Source of the DNA: Candidatus Brocadiia bacterium
Lineage (GTDB): Bacteria > Planctomycetota > MHYJ01 > WSZJ01
Direction: 5' to 3'
Length of the DNA: 6,787 nucleotides
Assembly (NCBI GenBank): GCA_013360825.1
Contig: JABWAY010000228.1
Span: forward strand, 1-6,787
Shown: positions 1-4,424 of the stretch, piece after piece
Layout: each line of letters opens with the position of its first letter
How positions within the stretch are numbered: the first letter of the stretch is position 1
The notes under the pieces: model-generated
What the model was told of the DNA's origin: nothing
Database searches by the model: none
The model's input: only the letters and a program-made list of their open reading frames with translations
Program-made: the position numbers and the translations under genes

Positions 1-36
1 CCGGCCGGCGCCGAGGATGGCGTAGGTGCGGGTCAT
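1..36 (-). CDS. N-terminus of a Rossmann-fold oxidoreductase-like protein (partial)
   Basis: Read on the minus strand from the ATG at 36-34, the window edge encodes M-T-R-T-Y-A-I-L-G-A-G-R and is still open. A beta-strand (Y-A-I-L) running into G-A-G-R so close to the N-terminus is the start of a dinucleotide-binding GxGxxG fold. It resembles saccharopine dehydrogenase-like and related NAD(P)-dependent enzymes, but 12 residues cannot settle the family. The gene is divergent from ftcD. It has no Shine-Dalgarno upstream, but a -10-like TCTAAT lies 6 bases before the ATG, which fits a leaderless transcript. The reading as a real gene rests on the motif plus this promoter; the product name is inference. 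Confidence 0.55.
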   Translation of the reverse strand, partial: MTRTYAILGAGR

Positions 37-42
37 GGCCGC

Positions 43-71
43 ATTAGACGGCAGCGGCGTCCGCGGGGCAA
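43..71 (-). promoter_or_regulatory. Predicted promoter of the left-edge minus-strand gene
   Basis: On the minus strand, TTGCCC (71-66) and TCTAAT (48-43) are separated by 17 bases and match the sigma-70 -35 and -10 consensus at 4/6 and 5/6. The expected transcription start falls at or next to the ATG at 36-34, so the mRNA would be leaderless or nearly so. The match is seen in the sequence; activity is inferred. Confidence 0.45.
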
Positions 72-143
72 GCGGCGCCGCCTCCCGCGCGGCCGACCCC
101 GACCGGCGCCACCCAAAAGAGCCGCGCGCCCTGATTCCACCAT

Positions 144-151
144 GCTATAAC
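144..151 (+). promoter_or_regulatory. Extended -10 element before ftcD
   Basis: TGC followed by TATAAC forms an extended -10 (TGn plus a 5/6 match to TATAAT). Only 8 pyrimidine-rich bases separate it from the ATG at 160. No good -35 is visible 16-18 bases upstream, which extended -10 promoters tolerate. The start of transcription would be at or a base or two before the start codon. Confidence 0.5.
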
Positions 152-159
152 TCTCCCCC

Positions 160-1065
160 ATGCTGCCCGACCGGATCGTCGAGTGCGTCCCCAACTTCAG
201 CGAAGGCCGGCGCCCCGAGGTCGTCGAGAAGATCGTCGCCGCCATCGCCAGCGTCCCGCGCGTCAAGGTCCTCGACGAATCCATGGACATGGATCACAAC
301 CGGTCGGTCGTGACCTTCGTCGGAGAACCGGAGGCGGCGCAGGAAGCGATGTACCGGGGGATGCAGACCGCCGCCGAGCTGATCGACATGACCCAGCACG
401 CGGGGGCGCATCCCCGGATCGGCGCCACCGACGTCGTCCCGTTCGTCCCCCTCCGCGGCGTCACGATGGAGGAGTGCGTGATCCTCGCGCGACGCCTGGG
501 AGAGCAGGTCGGCCGGCAGCTGGGCATTCCGGTCTACCTCTACGCCGAGGCGGCGGCGCGCCCCGAGCGGCGCATCCTGGCGGATGTCCGCCGCGGCGGG
601 TACGAGGGTCTGCGCGAAGAGCTCGGAAAGGACCCGGCCCGCGACCCGGACTTCGGCCCGGGGACCCTGAATCTCCGGAGCGGCGCGACCGCGATCGGCG
701 CCCGGAAGCCGCTGATCGCCTACAACATCTATCTCCGCACGGAAGACGTCTCGATCGCGAAGAAGATCGCAAAGACCATCCGTGAAAAGGACGGCGGGCT
801 GAAGGGGATCCAGGCGCTGGGGCTCTGGATTCCGGAGCGGAAGATGGCGCAGGTTTCCATGAACCTCCTCGACTACCAGACCACGGGTTTCCGGACGGTG
901 TTCGAGGCGGTGGCGAGGAAGGCGCGGGCGCTCAAGACGGAGATCGTCGAGAGCGAGCTGATCGGGCTCGTGCCGCGCGACGCGTTCGCCGAGGTGTCAC
1001 CGGAACAGATCCTTCTGGCGGGGTTCTCGAAGAATCAGATCATCGAGAACCGGCTGGAGGAATAG
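160..1065 (+). CDS. ftcD: Glutamate formimidoyltransferase (single-domain)
   Basis: This cytosolic enzyme transfers the formimino group between N-formimino-L-glutamate and tetrahydrofolate (EC 2.1.2.5), the last step of one histidine degradation route and a source of one-carbon units. The 301 residues match the usual length of the bacterial stand-alone transferase. They contain the N-terminal C-V-P-N-F-S-E-G-R signature (9-17), D-H-N-R (45-48), and H-A-G-A-H-P-R-I-G-A-T-D (80-91). The His of the HPR motif (H84) corresponds to the catalytic His of the mammalian enzyme. Residues from about 180 onward form the C-terminal transferase subdomain (Y-N-I-Y-L around 188-192). The cyclodeaminase domain of mammalian FTCD is absent, so 5-formimino-THF must be processed by a separate enzyme. 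No hut genes are in view. The upstream ATG at 142 is followed almost at once by a stop, so 160 is the start; there is no Shine-Dalgarno. Confidence 0.95.
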   Translation: MLPDRIVECVPNFSEGRRPEVVEKIVAAIASVPRVKVLDESMDMDHNRSVVTFVGEPEAAQEAMYRGMQTAAELIDMTQHAGAHPRIGATDVVPFVPLRGVTMEECVILARRLGEQVGRQLGIPVYLYAEAAARPERRILADVRRGGYEGLREELGKDPARDPDFGPGTLNLRSGATAIGARKPLIAYNIYLRTEDVSIAKKIAKTIREKDGGLKGIQALGLWIPERKMAQVSMNLLDYQTTGFRTVFEAVARKARALKTEIVESELIGLVPRDAFAEVSPEQILLAGFSKNQIIENRLEE

Positions 1066-2055
1066 GTGGCCGGGGATGCGCCGGGGACTCCCGGGCCGCT
1101 CGCCGCCTGGGTCCGCCGGCACGATGTGCAGCTGTCCGAGGTGGTCTGGGCGGCGGCGATGCTGATCTGGTTCGTGCTGATCGGCATCGCATGGGTCGCG
1201 CGCGATGTCCCCGAGGCGCCGAAGCAGTTCCTCGTCAACGCCGCGTGCGTCGCAGCGGTCCTGGTGCTCCGGCCGTTCATGCTGACGGCAAAGGGCGGCA
1301 TCCTGCGCCTTCTGCGGTGGTGGTATCCCGTGCTGTTCTACGGCCTCCTGTTCATGGAGACCGGACCCCTCGTCCCGGCGCTCCATCCCCGGGACTTCGA
1401 CCGGGAACTCGCGGCGATCGACCGGGCGATTCTCGGCGTCGATCCCACCGTCTGGCTCCAGCGATGGCATCACCCCCTTCTCTCCGAATACCTCCAGCTC
1501 TGCTACGCCTCCTATTACTTCCTCCCCCTCGCCGCCGGCGCCCAGCTCGTCCGCCGGCACGGGACCCGTCCGCTGACCGAGGGGCTGTCCGTGATCTCCC
1601 TCGCCTTCTACGGGTCCTACCTCTGCTACTTTCTCGTCCCCTCGATCGGGCCGCGGTTCACCATTCCCCACGACTTCCCGCTTCAGGGCCTCTGGACATT
1701 CGATGCGGTCCACCACTTCCTCGCCGGCGCCGAAGGACGGATGCACGACTGTTTTCCGAGCGGGCACACGGCCATCACGATCATCGCGCTCATGTACGCC
1801 TGGCGCGCCCATCGGCCGACGTTTTTCGCGCTGCTGCCGATCGGGCTCGGCCTGATCTTTTCGACCGTCTACCTCCGCTACCACTACGTGATCGACCTCA
1901 TCGCCGCGCTTCCCCTCGTCGCCCTCACCTTCGGGGTCGGGCTCCCGATGGTGCGCCTCTGGAATCGCTGGCTGGGAATCGGGGGGGGCGGCGCCGCGGA
2001 GCTGGAGGAGGGTGCGGCGGCGAGACCGGCGGAGGCCGGAGCGACGCGGGGATGA
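1066..2055 (+). CDS. PAP2-superfamily integral membrane phosphatase/transferase
   Basis: The 329-residue protein is a polytopic membrane protein with roughly six to eight hydrophobic segments (about 23-45, 55-71, 85-103, 142-162, 172-192, 230-248, 251-268, 273-296). It carries the PAP2 active-site motifs C-F-P-S-G-H-T-A (229-236, catalytic-type H234) and R-Y-H-Y-V-I-D (R271, H273 nucleophile, D277), plus V-P-S-I-G-P-R (191-197). No classic KxxxxxxRP first motif is obvious. That pattern is typical of the PAP2_3 / inositol-phosphorylceramide synthase-like branch rather than classical PgpB. The substrate is probably a lipid phosphate or a phospholipid head group, but it cannot be told from sequence. 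The start is GTG 1066, directly after the ftcD stop codon (TAGGTG). GGAGG at 1056-1060, inside ftcD, is 5 bases before it, so translation is likely coupled. The C-terminal tail after residue 304 is Gly/Ala/Glu-rich and follows a run of eight Gs. Confidence 0.87.
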   Translation: MAGDAPGTPGPLAAWVRRHDVQLSEVVWAAAMLIWFVLIGIAWVARDVPEAPKQFLVNAACVAAVLVLRPFMLTAKGGILRLLRWWYPVLFYGLLFMETGPLVPALHPRDFDRELAAIDRAILGVDPTVWLQRWHHPLLSEYLQLCYASYYFLPLAAGAQLVRRHGTRPLTEGLSVISLAFYGSYLCYFLVPSIGPRFTIPHDFPLQGLWTFDAVHHFLAGAEGRMHDCFPSGHTAITIIALMYAWRAHRPTFFALLPIGLGLIFSTVYLRYHYVIDLIAALPLVALTFGVGLPMVRLWNRWLGIGGGGAAELEEGAAARPAEAGATRG

Positions 2056-2109
2056 CCCCGGGCGCATGCAACTCCTTGGGAGGCACGCGCTTGCAGCCTC
2101 CGGCCCGCC

Positions 2110-2139
2110 TTGACGTCCCCCCAAGCCATCTGTTCCAAT
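2110..2139 (+). promoter_or_regulatory. Predicted sigma-70-type promoter of the cyclase gene
   Basis: TTGACG (2110-2115, 5/6 to consensus) and TCCAAT (2134-2139, 4/6) are separated by 18 bases. Transcription would start near 2146, giving a leader of about 22 bases that holds the Shine-Dalgarno and the TTG start at 2168. The -10 box overlaps the ATG at 2138, which argues against that ATG being used. Confidence 0.5.
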
Positions 2140-2156
2140 GCTTCACCTCGCTCCTC

Positions 2157-2165
2157 GGAGAGGGA
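2157..2165 (+). promoter_or_regulatory. Ribosome binding site that selects the TTG start at 2168
   Basis: GGAGAGGGA lies immediately upstream of TTG 2168. GGAG ends 7 bases before the start and the second AGGGA core ends 2 bases before it. No comparable purine stretch precedes the alternative in-frame ATG at 2138 (upstream sequence CCATCTGTTCCA). Confidence 0.6.
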
Positions 2166-2167
2166 CT

Positions 2168-3913
2168 TTGGCCAAACTGATCGCCACCTCAGGGCCTGTC
2201 GCGCCGCGCGATATCGAGCTCGTCAAGGACGTCTTCTCCATGGGCCGTATGCCTGAGAACGACCTCGAGCTGCGGGATTCCCTTGTCTCGCGAAAACACT
2301 CCGAGCTCATCCGCAGGGGCAACCGGTACACGCTCTACGACCTGGGGTCGTCCAACGGGACGTACGTGAACAAGAAGCGCGTGGACGTGAAGGTGCTGGA
2401 CGACGGCGACGAGGTGACGGTCGGCGAGTCGGTGTTCCAGTTCAAGGACGAGACGGCGCCGAAGCGGCAGGCGGACGCGGCGCCGGAGCCGGCGGAGAGC
2501 GAGCTGATCGCGAGCCTCTACGGGAGCGGCAACGAAATCGTCAAGAAGGTGGCGGACCTGCCGGAGGAATACCGGATCGACGTGAAGGAGTCGATCGCCC
2601 GCGGGTATTCCTGGAAGGACCTGCGCAGCGTGGGGACGCCGGAGCCGGCCGCGACCCCGGGCGGACCGAGTCCGGCGCCGCCGGCGGAGAAGCACGCGCC
2701 GCCGCCCGTGGCGGCCCCGGTCGCCCAGAAGGCCGGAGCCCCGCCCGCGAAGGCCGCCGACCAGGACGACCGGTTCAAATTCCTCTACCACCTCGGGCGC
2801 GACCTCTCCTCCAAGGCGACCCTGAAGGAGGTTCTCCAGAGCGCGCTCGACACGATCTTCGCCGTCATCAACGCCGAACGCGGCGTCATCCTCACGATCG
2901 ACAAGAACACCGGCGAACTCGTTCCGCAGGTCGCGCGACACCGTGCGCATGGGAACATCTCCGTCAGCGAGGTGGTCCCGAGCCGCACCATCACGTCGCG
3001 CGTGATCCAGGAAAAGAATTTCATCATCACCAGCGACGCCAAGCACGACCAGCGCTTCCAGATGGGGATGTCGATCATCCAGTACAACATCCGGTCGGCG
3101 ATGTGCGTGCCGCTCTGGGAGAAGGAGGAGGTCTTCGGCGTGATCTACCTCGACAACCAGATGAAGACGTACCCGTTCGAGGTGGCGGACCTGCACATCC
3201 TGGGAGCCATCGCCAACCAGGTGGCGATCCGTATCAAGCAGGAGGAGCTGTTCAACAAGCTGAAGCAGGAGGAACTGATCCGTTCGAACATGGAGCGGTT
3301 CTTCTCGCCGGACATTGCGGAGATTCTGCTGAAGCGGGGGCAGGCGGGGCTGTCGCCGGAGGAGAAGGAGGCGACGATCATCTTCTGCGACATCGCGGGG
3401 TTCACGAACATCTCGGAGAAGATGAAGCCGCCGCAGATCGCGGAGCTTCTGAACGGGTATTTCGAGATGGCGAGCCGGATCATCCTGGAGCACAAGGGGT
3501 CGGTGAACAAGTACATCGGCGACTCGATCATGTCGGTGTTCGGCGCTCCGGTGCACATGGACGACCATGCGATCCGGGCGGTGAAGGCGGCGCTGGCGAT
3601 CCAGCGGGAGGTGAAGCGGCTGAACGAGAAGACGGACACGAGGCTGCAGTATCACGTGCACATCGGGATCAACACGGGCGACGTGGTGGCGGGGAACATC
3701 GGGTCGCAGAAGCGCATCGAGTACACGGTGCTGGGCGACGCGGTGAACGTCGCGGCGCGGCTGGAGAAGGTCGCGATGGCGGGGCAGATCGTGATCGGGG
3801 ACCGGACGCAGGACATCGTGAAGGACAAGATCAACTGCCGCGGGATGGGGGCGGAGAAGCTGCGCGGCAAGGAGAACGAGATCCGGCTGTTCGAGGTGCT
3901 GGGCGAGAGGTAG
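2168..3913 (+). CDS. FHA-GAF-class III adenylate cyclase signalling protein
   Basis: A cytosolic three-part signalling enzyme of 581 residues from TTG 2168; the ATG at 2138 would add ten. The FHA domain, a phosphothreonine-binding module, covers about 1-95, with G-R-M-P-E-N-D (26-32), S-R-K-H-S (41-45) and D-L-G-S-S-N-G-T-Y-V-N (58-68). A Pro/Ala-rich linker spans about 157-197. A GAF sensor domain runs from about 205 to 355 and ends in V-F-G-V-I-Y-L-D. A helical connector leads to the cyclase homology domain (about 397-575). Metal-binding aspartates are present in C-D-I-A-G-F (D408) and Y-I-G-D-S-I (D452), the purine-selecting pair is K448 and T520, and transition-state residues are N527 and R531 in V-N-V-A-A-R. 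The Lys/Thr pair is that of class IIIb adenylate cyclases, so cAMP is the expected product. No membrane segment is seen. FHA input presumably couples the protein to a Ser/Thr kinase, and the GAF ligand is unknown. The family call is firm; substrate and inputs are inferred. Confidence 0.93.
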   Translation: MAKLIATSGPVAPRDIELVKDVFSMGRMPENDLELRDSLVSRKHSELIRRGNRYTLYDLGSSNGTYVNKKRVDVKVLDDGDEVTVGESVFQFKDETAPKRQADAAPEPAESELIASLYGSGNEIVKKVADLPEEYRIDVKESIARGYSWKDLRSVGTPEPAATPGGPSPAPPAEKHAPPPVAAPVAQKAGAPPAKAADQDDRFKFLYHLGRDLSSKATLKEVLQSALDTIFAVINAERGVILTIDKNTGELVPQVARHRAHGNISVSEVVPSRTITSRVIQEKNFIITSDAKHDQRFQMGMSIIQYNIRSAMCVPLWEKEEVFGVIYLDNQMKTYPFEVADLHILGAIANQVAIRIKQEELFNKLKQEELIRSNMERFFSPDIAEILLKRGQAGLSPEEKEATIIFCDIAGFTNISEKMKPPQIAELLNGYFEMASRIILEHKGSVNKYIGDSIMSVFGAPVHMDDHAIRAVKAALAIQREVKRLNEKTDTRLQYHVHIGINTGDVVAGNIGSQKRIEYTVLGDAVNVAARLEKVAMAGQIVIGDRTQDIVKDKINCRGMGAEKLRGKENEIRLFEVLGER

Positions 3914-3918
3914 GCGGG

Positions 3919-4065
3919 ATGAGCGACGGTGCGCGGAAACTGCCGGGACCTGCGCTGTTCTGGGTGCTTCTGGCGCTGATGTTCCTGGTGGCGCTGGGCG
4001 TGGTGCTGGGCCGGGAGGCGCTGCCGGCGCGCCCGGGCACTCCCCTTCCGGCCCCGACACAGTGA
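3919..4065 (+). CDS. Small single-pass membrane protein, 48 residues
   Basis: An ATG at 3919 opens a 48-residue frame ending in TGA at 4063-4065. It starts 5 bases after the cyclase stop and a GGCGGG stretch directly abuts it, so co-translation with the cyclase is likely. The protein has a short basic N-terminus (M-S-D-G-A-R-K), one hydrophobic segment (about residues 12-31: F-W-V-L-L-A-L-M-F-L-V-A-L-G-V-V-L) and a Pro-rich, probably extra-cytoplasmic tail (P-G-T-P-L-P-A-P-T-Q). By the positive-inside rule the N-terminus should face the cytoplasm. I recognise no family. Its position suggests a membrane partner of the soluble cyclase, but it could be an unrelated small protein. Codon use (CTG, GCG, GTG) matches the end of the cyclase gene, which supports real coding. 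Confidence 0.6.
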   Translation: MSDGARKLPGPALFWVLLALMFLVALGVVLGREALPARPGTPLPAPTQ

Positions 4066-4084
4066 CGTCGATCCCGCGGATCTC

Positions 4085-4112
4085 TTGACAGCGCCCCCTG
4101 CGGTCCTATGCT
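4085..4112 (+). promoter_or_regulatory. Predicted promoter of the cobalamin riboswitch-receptor unit
   Basis: A perfect -35, TTGACA (4085-4090), is followed after 16 bases by TATGCT (4107-4112, 4/6 to TATAAT). Transcription would begin within a few bases of 4119, at the foot of the riboswitch closing stem, as expected for a leader RNA. Confidence 0.55.
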
Positions 4113-4115
4113 CGC

Positions 4116-4292
4116 GGATGCAGGCCCAAGGGAAGACGGTGCGAATCCGTCGCGGTCCCGCCGCTGTTACCGGGGACGAAACCCGCAGGATGCCACTGCC
4201 CCGTCAGGACGCGCATGGCCGGAGGCGTCCCTGGGGTGGGAAGGCGCGGGGAGTAGGCTGATCCGGGAGTCAGAAGACCTGGGCCTGCGTCC
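4116..4292 (+). promoter_or_regulatory. Cobalamin (B12) riboswitch aptamer
   Basis: The RNA binds a cobalamin and represses the downstream receptor gene. Conserved core elements appear in order. The closing stem pairs 4116-4127 with 4281-4292, 12 pairs with one G-U. Then come GGGAAGACGGTGCGAATCC (4130-4148), a stem GACGG 4135-4139 / CCGTC 4147-4151, and CGCGGTCCCGCCGCTGT (4151-4167). These are followed by GGATGCCACTG (4188-4198), GGGAAGG (4238-4244), and the B12 box AGTCAGAAGACCTG (4268-4281; the usual form has GG where this has GA). The P5 hairpin loop holds GGGGAC (4172-4177), complementary to GTCCCC at 4302-4307 just past the aptamer, which fits the L5-L13 kissing contact of this class. 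The GCCACTG and GGGAAGG blocks point to the large class I fold, usually selective for adenosylcobalamin, but ligand choice is not proven here. Confidence 0.95.
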
Positions 4293-4297
4293 ATAGG

Positions 4298-4359
4298 TGT
4301 CGTCCCCGGACAAGGGACGCCGCCGCTCGGGGCTTCTCGAAGACGGGCGAACAGCCTCG
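4298..4359 (+). promoter_or_regulatory. Riboswitch expression platform: kissing hairpin and antiterminator
   Basis: Two mutually exclusive folds can be drawn. With ligand, a small hairpin TGTC 4298-4301 / GACA 4309-4312 presents loop GTCCCCG, which can pair with GGGGAC in the P5 loop. Without it, CGTCCC 4301-4306 can pair with GGGACG 4314-4319. Further on, CGGGGCT 4328-4334 can pair with AGCCTCG 4353-4359 (one G-U), occupying the 5' arm of the terminator. CGGGGCTT at 4328-4335 is an exact copy of the terminator's 3' arm at 4382-4389, the usual design of an antiterminator. The base pairs are seen in the sequence; the order of switching is inferred. Confidence 0.65.
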
Positions 4360-4399
4360 CATGTCCCCGCAAGGGGGGATGCGGGGCTTATTTATTTCT
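4353..4399 (+). terminator. Intrinsic terminator of the B12 riboswitch
   Basis: Arms 4353-4368 and 4373-4388 form a 16-position stem with two G-U wobbles and one G-G mismatch, closed by a GCAA tetraloop. It is followed directly by TATTTATTTCT (4389-4399), the most T-rich stretch in this GC-rich window. It lies between the aptamer and the receptor start codon, 25 bases before the ATG, so it should end transcription when cobalamin is bound. The receptor's Shine-Dalgarno is beyond it, so control is by transcription termination rather than by hiding the ribosome site. Confidence 0.88.
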
Positions 4400-4424
4400 C
4401 CGGCCGTGAGATGGGAGGTGACGC

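Noticed and set aside
37..143. Intergenic segment between the divergent genes, checked for operators or small RNAs
   Set aside because: Apart from the two promoter-like boxes it is GC-rich sequence without a convincing palindrome, repeat or conserved RNA motif.
1981..1988. Run of eight Gs in the PAP2 gene, with similar runs at about 4780-4786 and 6033-6040 in the receptor gene, considered as phase-variable tracts
   Set aside because: Runs of this length arise readily in a GC-rich genome, each keeps the frame open here, and one window cannot show length variation.
2060..2100. Possible hairpin after the PAP2 gene (CTCC-TTG-GGAG flanked by TGCAA and TTGCA)
   Set aside because: The stem is short and interrupted by unpaired bases on one side, with no T-tract. 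It is too weak to call a terminator.
997..2124. Minus-strand open frame of 375 codons opposite the PAP2 gene
   Set aside because: Its composition is shadow-like (runs of Arg, Gly, Asp, Glu, Pro), it has no recognisable domain, and the opposite strand encodes clear membrane segments and PAP2 motifs.
2189..4060. Very long open frame on the minus strand opposite the cyclase gene (623 codons), and a similar one opposite the receptor gene (4392-6203)
   Set aside because: Both are Arg/Leu/Pro/His-rich low-complexity translations without motifs, as expected from the antisense of GC-rich genes. The plus-strand genes have complete conserved domains, and no ribosome site or promoter was seen for the minus frames.
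4070..4082. GATCC-CGC-GGATC inverted repeat just before the B12 promoter
   Set aside because: A 5-base stem with a 3-base loop and no T-tract is expected by chance in this composition; it overlaps nothing that suggests an operator.
4108..4372. Short open frames across the leader upstream of the receptor
   Set aside because: They overlap the cobalamin riboswitch and terminator stem, which explain the sequence conservation; no coding signal is evident.
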